Numbered from the stretch's first letter, positions 36,492-46,159 are shown. The stretch: DNA of 64,000 bases from Rhodospirillaceae bacterium (GCA_022843945.1 JALHMR010000001.1:221584-285583), one strand, 5' to 3'. The notes: generated by a model from the sequence alone, not told the origin. A program made the numbers and translations.

Positions 36492-37493
36492 ATGAACTAC
36501 CTGTCTCGTCTGCCACGTCTCCTCTGCGCGATTACCGGCGCCACCGTCCTGCTCGCCGCCCTTCCCACCATGACTGGGCCGGCCGCCGCCCAGCAGCGCC
36601 CGACCGTCGTCGTCGGCTTCCTCGGTATCACCTCCACGGTGTGGCCGGCCCTGGTCGCACGCGACAAGAAATTCTTCGAGGATGCCGGCATCACCATCGA
36701 CATCGTCACCACCGGAGCCAGCTCCCGCTCGGCCCAACAGGTGGCGGCCGGGGTCATCAACATGGGCAGCTCGTCGATCGTCGACACGTTTCGTGCTGTG
36801 GACGGTGGTGGCGAGCTCAAGGTCTTCCTCAACAGCCAGGCGGTCGGCACCCACAGCCTGATCGGCGGCAAGAACATCAAGACGATCCAGGACCTCAAGG
36901 GCAAGCGGGTGATGACCGGCGGGCAGAAGGACATCACCAACCTGTGGTGGAACGCCACGGCCCGGCATTTCGGTCTCGATCCGTCGAAGGACGTCGAGCT
37001 GCTGTTCTCCGGTTCCACTGCCAACCGCCTCGCCGCTCTGATGGCCGGTGGCGTCGAGGCCTCGGTCATCTCGCCGCCGCAGAGCTTCAAGGCCTTCGAG
37101 GACGGCTACACCGATCTCGGCCCCGTGGCGCCCTACATGGGCGAGTTCCCGATGATGGTCTGGCACGTCAACACGCGCTGGGCCCAGGCCAACCCGGCCG
37201 CGGTCACCGGTTTCGTCAAGGCGCATAACCGCGCCGCGGCCTACATGGCCGACCCGGCCAACCGCCGCGAGACCTCGGACATCCTGGCCAAGGCGACCAA
37301 CTCGGGCGTCGAGGATGCGCTCAAGACCTGGGACCTCACCCAGAAGGTGGGGGCGTATTCGCCGACCGGCGAGATCGCGCCAGCCGTCATCCAGCGCGTC
37401 ATCGAGGTGCTGGTGGCCGACGGCGATCTCAAATCGCCGGTCAAGCCGGCCGAGGCGTTCTACGACGACCGCTTCGTCAAATCAGCGAGATAA
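36492..37493 (+). CDS. ABC transporter substrate-binding protein, NMT1/SsuA type
   Basis: This 333-residue protein has a clear signal peptide (about 34 residues, ending AAAQQ). The mature start VVVGFLGITSTVWPALVARDKKFFEDAGI is typical of NMT1/TauA/SsuA periplasmic receptors. It is preceded by an AGGAGAGG ribosome-binding site. It forms an importer with the following permease and ATPase. These receptors bind nitrate, sulfonates, pyrimidine precursors or aromatic acids; the operon context favours a nitrogen heterocycle or ureide, as inference. Confidence 0.88.
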   Translation: MNYLSRLPRLLCAITGATVLLAALPTMTGPAAAQQRPTVVVGFLGITSTVWPALVARDKKFFEDAGITIDIVTTGASSRSAQQVAAGVINMGSSSIVDTFRAVDGGGELKVFLNSQAVGTHSLIGGKNIKTIQDLKGKRVMTGGQKDITNLWWNATARHFGLDPSKDVELLFSGSTANRLAALMAGGVEASVISPPQSFKAFEDGYTDLGPVAPYMGEFPMMVWHVNTRWAQANPAAVTGFVKAHNRAAAYMADPANRRETSDILAKATNSGVEDALKTWDLTQKVGAYSPTGEIAPAVIQRVIEVLVADGDLKSPVKPAEAFYDDRFVKSAR

Positions 37494-37497
37494 GCGG

Positions 37498-38340
37498 TTG
37501 GCCGACGCGTCGAAGCCCGTCACCGCGGACGAGACACAGGCCGACGACGCGGCGCGCGGCCGACTGGCGAAGGGTGGGAAGCGGCGCCTGTCCTTCGCCT
37601 CGGCCGCGTCGATCCTCGGTGGCCTGCTGCTCTGGGAGCTGGCCGGGCGCTTCCTCGTCCGCAACTCGCTGTTCCTCGCCACGCCGACCCAGATCGTCGA
37701 GGAGATCGTCAAGCTGGCCGCTTCGGGCGAGTTGCAGCTCCATATGTGGACCAGCGGCCAGGAATTCTTCATCGGCCTGGCCATCGCCATCGTGCTCGGC
37801 ATTGCCGTTGGCTTCATTACCGCCTCAAGCCGCCTGGGCGATCGCACGCTGGGGCCATGGGTCACTGCGCTCTACGCCACGCCGACCATCGCTATCTCGC
37901 CCCTGATCATCCTGTGGACCGGCATCGGCATCTGGTCGAAGGTCATCGTCGTGGTCATCAACTCGATCTTCCCGATGATCATCAACACCGATGCCGGCCT
38001 GCGGGCTACCGACAAGCACCTGCTCGATGCCGCGCGCTGCTTCGGGGCCAGCCGCTGGCAGCTCTTCTGGAAGGTCTCGCTGCCCGCCGCCATCCCCTTT
38101 GTGCTCGCCGGTATCCGGCTTGCCGTCGGCCGTGGGCTCGTCGCGGTAGTGGTCGCCGAGCTCTTCGGCGCCCGCGCCGGACTCGGTTATCTGCTGATCC
38201 AGGCCTCGGAAGTCTTCAACATGCCTCGGCTGTTCGCTGCCGTGGTCATCCTGGCGGTGACCGGCATCGTGCTGACCTGGCTGGTCGGCCGGGCCGAGCG
38301 CATCCTGCTGCCCTGGCGCTTTGCCGGAGACGACCGATGA
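37498..38340 (+). CDS. ABC transporter permease (SsuC/TauC family)
   Basis: This is a 280-residue permease with about six TM helices. The binding-protein-dependent transport (EAA) loop is DAARCFGASRWQLFWKVSLPAAIPFVLAG. The TTG at 37498, 4 bp after the upstream stop, is the first start outside the preceding gene. Its first 30 residues are polar and basic. The end overlaps the ATPase start by 4 bp. Confidence 0.88.
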   Translation: MADASKPVTADETQADDAARGRLAKGGKRRLSFASAASILGGLLLWELAGRFLVRNSLFLATPTQIVEEIVKLAASGELQLHMWTSGQEFFIGLAIAIVLGIAVGFITASSRLGDRTLGPWVTALYATPTIAISPLIILWTGIGIWSKVIVVVINSIFPMIINTDAGLRATDKHLLDAARCFGASRWQLFWKVSLPAAIPFVLAGIRLAVGRGLVAVVVAELFGARAGLGYLLIQASEVFNMPRLFAAVVILAVTGIVLTWLVGRAERILLPWRFAGDDR

Positions 38341-39122
38341 CTCCGAAGCTGGAAGTCCGCGATATCTCGAAGTCGTTCGGCACGCTCGAGGTGCTGCGCG
38401 GCATCAGCATCGATGTCGCCGATCACGAGTTCCTGGCCATCGTCGGCCCGTCGGGCTGCGGCAAGACGACGCTCTTGCGCACCATCGCCGGCATCGAGAC
38501 CTCGGATACCGGCTCGATCCGGGTCGACGGCAAGCAGGTCACCAAGCCAGGGGCCGATCGCGGGTTCGTCTTCCAGCAGGACTGCCTGTTCCCCTGGCGC
38601 ACGGTCTGGGAGAACACGATCTTCGGCCTGGAGATCAATGGCAAGGTCAGCGCCGAAACCACGGCGCGCACGCGCCAGCTGCTGCAGCTCGTCGGCCTGA
38701 CCGGTTTCGAGAAGTATTACCCGACCCAGCTCTCCGGCGGCATGCGCCAGCGCGTCAACCTCGCCCGGGCGCTGGCCATCAATCCCGAGGTCCTGATCAT
38801 GGACGAGCCGTTCTCGGCCCTCGACGCCCAGACCCGCGAGGTCATGCAGCTCGAGCTCACCCGCATCTGGCAGCAGGGCCGCAAGACCGTGCTGTTCATC
38901 ACCCACCAGATCGACGAGGCCGTGTTCCTCGCCGACCGCGTCGTGGTGCTCGGTCGCCGGCCCGGCCGCATCAAGGAAGTTGTGCCCATCGACCTGCCGC
39001 GGCCGCGCGGCCTGGCGGTCAAGCGCGACCCGCGTTTTGTCACCTATGTTGACCGGGTGTGGAATCTGATCGAGAACGATGTCCGCGACAGCGTCCGCGA
39101 GGACGCCACCGTCGCCAGTTGA
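38337..39122 (+). CDS. ABC transporter ATP-binding protein (SsuB/TauB family)
   Basis: This 261-residue ATPase has GPSGCGKTT (Walker A), QQDCLFPWRTV (Q-loop), LSGGMRQRVNLARAL (signature), VLIMDEPFSALDAQTRE (Walker B) and FITHQIDEAV (H-loop). It is the usual partner of SsuC/TauC-type permeases and completes the importer that begins at 36492. Confidence 0.9.
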   Translation: MTPKLEVRDISKSFGTLEVLRGISIDVADHEFLAIVGPSGCGKTTLLRTIAGIETSDTGSIRVDGKQVTKPGADRGFVFQQDCLFPWRTVWENTIFGLEINGKVSAETTARTRQLLQLVGLTGFEKYYPTQLSGGMRQRVNLARALAINPEVLIMDEPFSALDAQTREVMQLELTRIWQQGRKTVLFITHQIDEAVFLADRVVVLGRRPGRIKEVVPIDLPRPRGLAVKRDPRFVTYVDRVWNLIENDVRDSVREDATVAS

Positions 39123-39132
39123 GGAGTTCTCG

Positions 39133-40125
39133 ATGAGCAAGCTCACGGTCAGCCTGGCGGTGGCGCCCTATGATCGGACTCGCGCGTTGTTCGACGGTCG
39201 CGTCAGCATCGACGGCGTCGAAGTCGTCGCCTCGGCCCTCGAGCCGGAGGAGATGTTCTTTCGCGCCTACCGCTACGGCGACTTCGACATCACCGAACTC
39301 AGCCTGAGCACGCATCTGCTGACCACGGCGCGCGGCGACGCGCCGTTCGTCGGCGTCCCGGCCTTCCTCTCGCGCAGCTTCCGCCACGCCTCGATCTTTA
39401 TCCGCAGCGATCGCGGCATCAGGACGCCGCAGGACCTCAAGGGCAAGACGATCGGCCTGCCGGAGTACCAGCAGACGGCCAATGTCTGGGTGCGCGGCAT
39501 GCTCAAGGACGAGTACGGCGTCGAGGCGAGCGACATCCAGTGGCGCGGCGGCGGCATGGAAGAGCCCGGCCGGGCCGAGCGCACGCCGATCACCCTGCCG
39601 CCCTCGATCGACCTGCAGCGCATCCCGCCCGACAAGACCCTGTCGCAGATGCTGGCGGCCGGCGAGCTCGACGCGGTGATGGGCCCCCGCCCGCCCTCCT
39701 GCTTCGGCAGACCGGGCGTGCCGGTGGCCCGCCTGTTCCCCGACTATCGCGCCGCCGAGGAGGCCTATTTCAAGAAGGCGCGGCTGTTCCCGATCATGCA
39801 TATCGTCGGCATCCGCAAGCAGCTGCACGAGCAGCACCCCTGGCTGGCGGCCAACGTCTACAAGGCCTTCCTCAAGGCCAAGGAACTGGCGATGGCCGAG
39901 CTGCAGCATGCCGGGCGTCTTTCGGTCACCCTCCCTTGGGCGGTGGCCGAATATCAGGCCACGAAGGCGTTGATGGGCGACGACTACTGGAGCTACGGTA
40001 TCGCCGCCAACAAACGGGAGTTCGAGGCGCTGGGCCGCTACGCCGTCGAGCAGGGACTAGCCAGGCAAACGGTCAGGCCCGAGCAACTTTTCGCGCCGTC
40101 CACCCTGGAGGTGGCGCGGTTCTGA
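39133..40125 (+). CDS. Leaderless binding-protein-fold protein, 4,5-dihydroxyphthalate decarboxylase (Pht5)-like
   Basis: This 330-residue protein has a GAGGAG ribosome-binding site 6 nt before the ATG at 39133. It has the periplasmic-binding-protein fold of the NMT1 group (RTRALFDGRVSIDGVEV, RTPQDLKGKTIGLPEYQQTA) but no signal peptide. The same features mark the Pht5-like family, annotated as 4,5-dihydroxyphthalate decarboxylases. It lies between the importer and an FAD monooxygenase, so it may be a cytoplasmic enzyme or a ligand sensor. The decarboxylase activity is not proven by sequence. Confidence 0.75.
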   Translation: MSKLTVSLAVAPYDRTRALFDGRVSIDGVEVVASALEPEEMFFRAYRYGDFDITELSLSTHLLTTARGDAPFVGVPAFLSRSFRHASIFIRSDRGIRTPQDLKGKTIGLPEYQQTANVWVRGMLKDEYGVEASDIQWRGGGMEEPGRAERTPITLPPSIDLQRIPPDKTLSQMLAAGELDAVMGPRPPSCFGRPGVPVARLFPDYRAAEEAYFKKARLFPIMHIVGIRKQLHEQHPWLAANVYKAFLKAKELAMAELQHAGRLSVTLPWAVAEYQATKALMGDDYWSYGIAANKREFEALGRYAVEQGLARQTVRPEQLFAPSTLEVARF

Positions 40126-40140
40126 TCGAGGGGGAAGTCC

Positions 40141-41712
40141 GTGGGGGACGTTCTCATCGCCGGTGCCGGGCCGACGGGCCTGACCCTGGCCATCACCTTG
40201 CGCCAGCTCGGCGTCACCAACATCCGCATCGTCGACAAGGCCGCCCAATCCAGTACCGTCTCCAAGGCGCTGGCCGTGTGGAGCGGCAGCCTCGAGGCCC
40301 TGCAGGGCATGGGCGTCATCGACAAGTTCCTTGCCGCCGGCACACGGCTCAACGAGCTCTCGGCGGGCACCGGCACCCGCGCCTTCATGACGCTCCGCAT
40401 CGGCACGGGCATCGACAGTCCCTATCCGTTCCCGCTGCTGCTGCCGCAGTCGCGCACCGAGGCCATCCTCGGCGAGCGGCTGAAGGAGCTCGGCGTCACC
40501 ATCGAGCGCAACGTCGAATTCACCGGTCTCAAGCAGGATGAAAGCGGCGTCACGGCGACCTTGCGCCACGCCGACGGACGCGACGAGGAGGCACGCTGCC
40601 TCTACCTCGTGGGCTGTGACGGGGCGCGCAGCGCGGCGCGTCACGCGCTGGGCGTCGCCTACGAGGGCTACACCGAGCCCGACACCTACGTGCTCGGCGA
40701 CGTGCGCATCGACGGGGTGAAGCTCGACCGGCGCAACATCTACATCAACTTCCGCGGCCACGGCACCGTGGCACTCTTCCCCTACGAGGACGACACCTGG
40801 CGCATCTTCGCCCGGCGCGGACCCGCCCCCAACGGTGCCGACGAACCGAACACACTCGAGGAGCTGCAGGGACAGATGGACCGCCACGGTCCGCCGGGAG
40901 CGCGGCTGCGCGATCCGCGCTGGCTCTCCACCTTCCGGGTCAACGAGCGCCTTGCGGCGCGCTACCGGGTGGGCCGCGTCTTCCTGGCCGGCGACGCCGC
41001 GCACATCCACAGCCCGGCCGGCGGCCAGGGCATGAACACCGGCATCCAGGACGGCGTCAATCTCGGCTGGAAGCTGGCCTACGTGCTGCAGGGCGTGGGC
41101 GATGCCGGCGTGCTGCTCGACAGCTACGAGGTCGAGCGTCGGCCCGTGGCGCGCCGGGTGATCGACGAATCAGCCACCCGCCAGCATATCGCCTTCGCCA
41201 CCAACCCGGTGGTGCAGGCCATCCGGAACACCGTCGTCTCGCTGATCGGCAACATCACGGCGGCCCAGCGCAAGATCATGAACCAGATGTCCGAGACCGA
41301 GATCGTCTATCACGACGGTCCTCTGGTGGCGCTCGGCTCGCCGCCCTCCAGGCCCAGGCGCACCGAGGTCGGGGCACGGGCCCTGGATGAAAAGTTCGTC
41401 GATCCGGCCACCGGCGCCGAGCGTCCGCTCTGGCCGCTGCTCTCGACCTTCCGCCACACCCTGCTGCTCTTCGAGGATGACGCCTCGGGTGACGATGCGG
41501 CACTGAGCGCCGGGACCGGCGACCGGCTGAGTGTCGTGCATCTCGACCGGCGGGCCGATCCGCACGGGTCGGTGCGCCGGCGCTACCGGCTGAGCGGGCC
41601 GGGCTGGGTACTGATCCGGCCGGACCAGGTGGTGGCCGCGCGCGGGTCGGGGACCGATTTTGGCGGCCTGCAACCCTATGTCGATCGCGTCCTCTGCCCG
41701 GCTCGCGGCTGA
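40141..41712 (+). CDS. FAD-dependent aromatic-ring monooxygenase (MhpA/PheA family)
   Basis: This is a 523-residue class A flavoprotein hydroxylase. GAGPTGLTLAITL is the ADP-binding loop, GCDGARSAARHALG the DG motif, and LAGDAAHIHSPAGGQGMNTG the GD motif holding the ribityl chain. A C-terminal thioredoxin-like domain of about 130 residues is present, as in phenol and 3-(3-hydroxyphenyl)propionate hydroxylases. It is the last gene of the operon. It presumably hydroxylates the imported aromatic or its ring product using NAD(P)H and O2. Confidence 0.87.
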   Translation: MGDVLIAGAGPTGLTLAITLRQLGVTNIRIVDKAAQSSTVSKALAVWSGSLEALQGMGVIDKFLAAGTRLNELSAGTGTRAFMTLRIGTGIDSPYPFPLLLPQSRTEAILGERLKELGVTIERNVEFTGLKQDESGVTATLRHADGRDEEARCLYLVGCDGARSAARHALGVAYEGYTEPDTYVLGDVRIDGVKLDRRNIYINFRGHGTVALFPYEDDTWRIFARRGPAPNGADEPNTLEELQGQMDRHGPPGARLRDPRWLSTFRVNERLAARYRVGRVFLAGDAAHIHSPAGGQGMNTGIQDGVNLGWKLAYVLQGVGDAGVLLDSYEVERRPVARRVIDESATRQHIAFATNPVVQAIRNTVVSLIGNITAAQRKIMNQMSETEIVYHDGPLVALGSPPSRPRRTEVGARALDEKFVDPATGAERPLWPLLSTFRHTLLLFEDDASGDDAALSAGTGDRLSVVHLDRRADPHGSVRRRYRLSGPGWVLIRPDQVVAARGSGTDFGGLQPYVDRVLCPARG

Positions 41713-41797
41713 GGCACCGGCGGGCCTACAACTTTAGTAGGTAATGGGGTAAATTGCCTTCCATTGTAGAGTGCGCCGCCATTGCCGGGGGGCAGCC

Positions 41798-42187
41798 GTG
41801 GCCGCAGGTAAAAACGTACCGATTCTCATCGTCGACGATTCCCAGGCTGTGCGACTCAACGTCCGCAGTTTCCTGCGCGCTTTGGGATTCCCCGACATCG
41901 ACATGGCCGAGGATGGCCAGGTGGCGCTCGAAAAGCTGCGCTCGCGCGGCTACGGCCTGATCATCTCGGATTGGGCCATGGACCGCATCGATGGCTACGA
42001 GCTGCTCAAGACCGTGCGCGACGACGTCAAGCTCAAGCACATCCCCTTCATCATGATCACGGCCAGCAACGAGCCGGAGAAAGTCATGCTCGCCAAGCGG
42101 GCCGGCGTGAACAACTACATCATGAAGCCGTTCTCCGCCGCGGTGCTGAAGCAGAAGCTGGAAGCGGTCCTCGGCCGGCTCGACTGA
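41798..42187 (+). CDS. CheY-like single-domain response regulator
   Basis: This 129-residue receiver domain has the acidic pair in LIVDDSQAVR, the phospho-acceptor aspartate in IISDWAMDRIDGYELL and the conserved lysine in MKPFSAAV. There is no output domain. The GTG at 41798, behind a GGGGGG run, is a likely start; a GTG at 41771 is also in frame. It is convergent with, and 12 bp from, the chemotaxis receptor gene, which suggests a chemotaxis role. Confidence 0.87.
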   Translation: MAAGKNVPILIVDDSQAVRLNVRSFLRALGFPDIDMAEDGQVALEKLRSRGYGLIISDWAMDRIDGYELLKTVRDDVKLKHIPFIMITASNEPEKVMLAKRAGVNNYIMKPFSAAVLKQKLEAVLGRLD

Positions 42188-42199
42188 GCCGGCCGCGCC

Positions 42200-44260
42200 T
42201 CACGCCGCCCTGACCCGGGCGATGAACCCGCCGACCTGCGCGCGCAGGGCTTCCGACTGCTTGGCGAGCTCGGCCGAGGCGCCGAGCACCTGGCTCGCCG
42301 CCGCGCCCGTCTGGTTCGCGGCCTGGGTGACGCCGCCGATATTCGACGACACCTCGTTCGTGCCCACCGCCGCCTGCTGAACGTTGCGCGCGATCTCCTG
42401 CGTCGCCGCGCCCTGCTCCTCCACCGCCGAGGCGATGGTGGTGGCGATCTCGCTGATCCGCGAGATGGTGCCGGTGATCGAGCCGATGGCGCGCACCGAA
42501 TCGCCGGTCGCCGTCTGGATGGCCTTGACCTGCACGGCGATGTCCTCGGTGGCCTTGGCGGTCTGGGTGGCCAGCGACTTGACCTCGGAGGCGACGACCG
42601 CGAAGCCCTTGCCGGCCTCGCCGGCGCGCGCCGCCTCGATGGTGGCGTTGAGCGCCAGCAGGTTGGTCTGGCCGGCGATGTCGTTGATCAGCTTGACCAC
42701 GTCGCCGATCTTCTGCGCCGCATCGGCCAGCTGCTGCACCTCGGCATTGGTCTTGCCCGCATCGGCGACGGCGCGGCCGGCGATCCCGGCCGATTCGGCG
42801 ACCTGCCGGCTGATCTCGGCGATCGAGCTCGACAGCTCCTCGCTGGCCGAGGCCACGGTCTGCACGTTGGTCGAGGCCTGCTCCGAGGCGGCGGCCACCG
42901 CGGTCGACTGGCGCGAGGTCTCTTCGGCGGTTGCGGTCATCGACTGGGCGGTGCTTTCGAGCTCCTGTGCCGCGGAGGACAGCATCTCGACGATGCCTTT
43001 GACGCTCGTCTCGAATTCATCCGCCAGGCGGCCCATTGCGGCCTTCTTCTCGGCCTCGGCCCGCTGCTTGTTCTCCTCCTGCTCGGCGCGCAGCCGGTCG
43101 GTCTCGATCATGTTCTGCTTGAACACCTGGACCGCACCCGCCATGGCGCCGACCTCGTCGCCGCGCTCGCGCGCCGGCACTTCGAGCTGGGTGTCGCCGC
43201 CGGCCAGACGCTACATGGCCTGGGTCATGGCCGCGATCGGGCCGGTGACGCTGCGCACCATGAACGTGCCGAGCAGGATCGTCAGCAGGAACAGGAGGCC
43301 GGCGGCAGCCAGCGCCGTGGTGAACGCGGCCTGCGCCTCGCCCCGGATTCGCCCGGCCGCGGCGATCACGTTGCCCGCCAGATGATCCTCGACCTGCTTG
43401 AACAGGTCGATGCGGTCGGTCGTGGTCTTGAACCAGTACGGGGCCTCGACGCCGGTCAGCGGCGCGCCCGGGACCGTCTCCAGCACGATCTTGCGCATGC
43501 GCTCGACCTCGGCCACCACCGGTCCGCTGACCGTACGGCCCAGGAACGTCCATTCATCGGCCGTGGCGTAGGCCCGGAAGCGGCGCAGGAAGACGTCCTG
43601 CTCGCCGACCACCTCGACCAGCCGGCGGAACGGCGCAAGCTCGAGCTTGCCCCCGGCAAAACCGCCGGAGCCCATCGCCCGCTCAAGGCCGGCGCGCTCC
43701 TTGGCCTGCATGAAATTCTCGTAGGCCGTCAGCCGGGCCGCCGCCTCCGGATGGGTGACGCGCTTGGTGATCTCGAGGCTGACCTCGAGGAGCTTGGCGA
43801 TCGTGCCGGTGTAATAGGCGGCCGAGGCCGGGGCGGGAATCCGCAGGGCGCTGATGTCCTGGCGTTTGGCCTCGATCTCACCGAGCCGGGCCGACGCTTC
43901 GTTCAGCGCGCCGGCCAGACCGCTTCCCTGGGTAGCACCCTAGAAATCCTTGAGCATGGTGCCCAGGCGAGCGCGCCAGCTATCGGTGGCTTGACGCTGC
44001 TCGGGCAGCTCGCGCACGAACTGCTTGCCGCCGCTGCCGAGGAATAGCGCCGAGGCGCCGCGCTCCTTCTGCACCTCGTGGACCAGGCCGCTGATCACGG
44101 TGGCGACATCGACGAGCTGCGTCAGGCTATCCATCTCGCGGACGGTGGCGCGCTTGTCGAAGACGATGGCGCCTGCCGCCAGGGCCATTCCCGCCGTGGG
44201 AATGAGCAGGGCGAACAGGAAGCGGTGCAGGATACGGATTCGGCTGAACATCGAAGCCAT
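42200..44260 (-). pseudogene. Methyl-accepting chemotaxis protein (NIT domain) interrupted by two in-frame TAG codons
   Basis: A single frame of 687 codons encodes an N-terminal TM helix, a nitrate/nitrite-sensing (NIT) type periplasmic domain, a second TM (AAAGLLFLLTILLGTFMV), HAMP and an MCP signalling domain. The MCP domain contains the hairpin tip ([23 protein letters not shown]). The frame is broken by TAG at codon 107 (43940-43942) and TAG at codon 350 (43211-43213, inside HAMP after TQAM). There is no frameshift and no other stop. Conservation on both sides suggests very recent decay, sequence error or read-through. TAG serves as an ordinary stop elsewhere in the window. Confidence 0.85.
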
Positions 44261-44514
44261 GAGCGTTCTCCTTGCTGAACCGTCACGGGACCTGCCAGGG
44301 CAGGACGGGTCTTGGATCGGTTATAGGCTAGAAGAACGAACGTACCCTAAACGATTTTCCCTGTTATTTCATATACTTATGAGCAATTTCTGGAATGCCC
44401 AACAGCAAGCCGGCGTTTCACAAAAGTCAATTGCGCTCGTATTAAGACAGTCGCAATGTCTCAGGCACAACATACTGCCGTCGTATTCCGCCCGGCTTGA
44501 GGGAGCCCCCCGCA

Positions 44515-45294
44515 ATGTCGATCCGTCCAGACGACCTAGCGGCGGTCGAGCGCGTACCGCTCTTCGCCAAGCTCGGCCCGCGGACGTCGGCCCGTTTGTT
44601 CCGCGCCGCTCAGGTCCGTCATTTCGGCGCCGGCTGCGTGCTGTTCCGCGAAGGCGATCCGGCGGACCATCTCTATGCGGCGCTCGATGGCTATGTCTGC
44701 CTGAAGGCCAGCGACGGCCGCGGCGAGGACCCGGTGATCGAGTTCGTCGTCCCCGGCCATGCCTTCATCACCGCCGCCGTGATGCTCGAACGCGCCTACC
44801 TGCTGACGGCGCAGGTCGTGCAGCCGGGCCGGATCCTGATGATCCCGGCCGAGGATTTCCGGCGCTGTGCCGAAACCGACCTGGTCCTCGCGCGCGAACT
44901 GATCCGGGCCTCGTCTGCGCACTGGCGCTCGATGATCGGCCAGATCAAGAGCCTGAAGATGCAGACCGGCCCGCAGCGCCTCGCCGCCTTCCTGGTGTCG
45001 CTGGCCGAAGGCCAGTCGGGCGAGGTGACCGTGCAGCTGCCGTGCGAGCGTCGCCTGCTGGCGACCTGGCTCGGCATGGTCCCGGCCAGCGCCTCACGCG
45101 CCTTCAATACGCTTCAGGAGCTCGGCGTCGAGGGGCACGGCGCGCAGATGACCATCCGCTCGGTCGAGCGCCTGCGCGAATACACCCGGCAATCGTCTCC
45201 GGCCGCCAGGCTGGCGGCCGTCAGGGATGACGGTGAATCGGATCCACCCAGGGCACCGATTCCGGCTTCTCCACCGGCTCTATGTCCAGATTGA
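44515..45294 (+). CDS. Crp/Fnr family transcriptional regulator
   Basis: This 259-residue protein starts at the ATG at 44515. A cyclic-nucleotide-binding-type beta barrel spans residues about 15-130, then comes the dimer helix and a helix-turn-helix (ERRLLATWLGMVPASASRAFNTLQELG). The Fnr-type N-terminal cysteine cluster is absent, so an oxygen-labile cluster is unlikely. It belongs rather with the Dnr/NnrR-like or unclassified group. The C-terminal 25 residues are proline-rich and overlap the convergent cupin gene by 74 bp. It is divergent from the NIT-type chemoreceptor gene. Confidence 0.85.
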   Translation: MSIRPDDLAAVERVPLFAKLGPRTSARLFRAAQVRHFGAGCVLFREGDPADHLYAALDGYVCLKASDGRGEDPVIEFVVPGHAFITAAVMLERAYLLTAQVVQPGRILMIPAEDFRRCAETDLVLARELIRASSAHWRSMIGQIKSLKMQTGPQRLAAFLVSLAEGQSGEVTVQLPCERRLLATWLGMVPASASRAFNTLQELGVEGHGAQMTIRSVERLREYTRQSSPAARLAAVRDDGESDPPRAPIPASPPALCPD

Positions 45295-45697
45295 CCACGA
45301 CCGGGTCCTGATCGCTGCGCACCAGCACGCATTCCAGCGGCTCGGCGCTGCTGGCATTGATCTCCTGGTGCGGCACATAGGGCGGCACGTAGATGAAGTC
45401 CCCCGGGCCGGCCTCGGCCACGAATTGCAGTCTGTCGCCCCAGCGCATCCGCGCCCTGCCGCGCACGACGTAGATCACGCTCTCCAGCGCCCCGTGATGA
45501 TGGGCGCCGGTCTTGGCATTGGCGTGGATGGTCACCGTGCCGGCCCAGATCTTCTGGGCGCCGACCCGGGCAAAGTTGATCGCCGCAGCCCGGTTCATGC
45601 CCGGCGTCTGGGGCGTGTTGGTATCGAGGTTGCCGGCGGGAATGACGCGCACGCCATCGTGCTTCCAGTCGGCACTGTGCGTTTGGGCATCGGTCAT
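45221..45697 (-). CDS. Cupin-domain protein
   Basis: This is a 158-residue single cupin. HANAKTGAHHHGALESVIYVVRGRARM gives the first metal-binding motif (HH-x-E-type) and DFIYVPPYVPHQEIN the second histidine. It is therefore probably a metal-dependent small-molecule binding protein or dioxygenase-like enzyme. The start at 45697 is chosen because longer frames read through the repeat-poor spacer without homology. It ends 74 bp inside the Crp-type gene. Confidence 0.82.
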   Translation of the reverse strand: MTDAQTHSADWKHDGVRVIPAGNLDTNTPQTPGMNRAAAINFARVGAQKIWAGTVTIHANAKTGAHHHGALESVIYVVRGRARMRWGDRLQFVAEAGPGDFIYVPPYVPHQEINASSAEPLECVLVRSDQDPVVVNLDIEPVEKPESVPWVDPIHRHP

Positions 45698-45765
45698 GGC
45701 GGTCCCGCTTGAGTAGAGGTTTCCGACAGTATCGGCCGGGCGGGGCCCGCAGGCCAAGCACTGCG

Positions 45766-45984
45766 CTATTCGACCGCCTGCATGGCCGAGCGCACGGCCA
45801 GCAGGATCGTCTCGCCGTGCTCCTGCGCCTCCTTGGGCAGGTGCTCGATCGCCGCATCGAGAAGCTGCTCGGCCTCGTCCTCGCTCATGATCTGCTTCAC
45901 CTTCAGCGCGCCCAGCGTGAAGCCAAGCGCCGTGCCCAGCGCGGCCAGCTGCGCGGTGAAGGGGTTCCACTCTTCCTTGGCCAT
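45766..45984 (-). CDS. Hypothetical protein, 72 aa
   Basis: This is a small acidic protein preceded by a GGAGG ribosome-binding site. It has a hydrophobic stretch (LAALGTALGFTLGAL) and a helical charged part (MSEDEAEQLLDAAIEHLPKE). I do not recognise a family. It lies 68 bp upstream of the cupin gene on the same strand and may be co-transcribed. Confidence 0.6.
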   Translation of the reverse strand: MAKEEWNPFTAQLAALGTALGFTLGALKVKQIMSEDEAEQLLDAAIEHLPKEAQEHGETILLAVRSAMQAVE

Positions 45985-46092
45985 GATGCCTCCAGTTCGG
46001 ATAGCGGTATCCTGCCCCCGCCCGGCACGGCGGGAAAACGCTATTTCGGGTGGCGCGGCGGGCATTTCGCGCCTGGTTCAGGGGAGCTTGCG

Positions 46093-46128
46093 CAAAAGAT
46101 AGGGAAGGTTTCACTTCGCGTACCCAGG
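46093..46128 (+). repeat. Left target duplication and terminal inverted repeat of the IS1595 element
   Basis: Bases 46093-46101 are CAAAAGATA, the target copy. Bases 46102-46128 form the left 27-bp inverted repeat beginning GGGAAGGTTTCACTTCGCG. Confidence 0.87.
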
Positions 46129-46159
46129 GGCTATATGATGCCCTGCCCTGGGGGTCACC

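Noticed and set aside
42200..44260. Genome-wide reassignment of TAG as a sense codon
   Set aside because: TAG terminates hldE (7974), the GT4 gene at 10221 and the methyltransferase genes at 11415 and 17933 at their expected lengths, so it is a normal stop here.
42200..44260. Three separate small genes in place of one chemoreceptor gene
   Set aside because: All three pieces are in the same frame, and their order gives exactly one MCP architecture (TM, NIT, TM, HAMP, signalling domain) with only two TAG codons between them.
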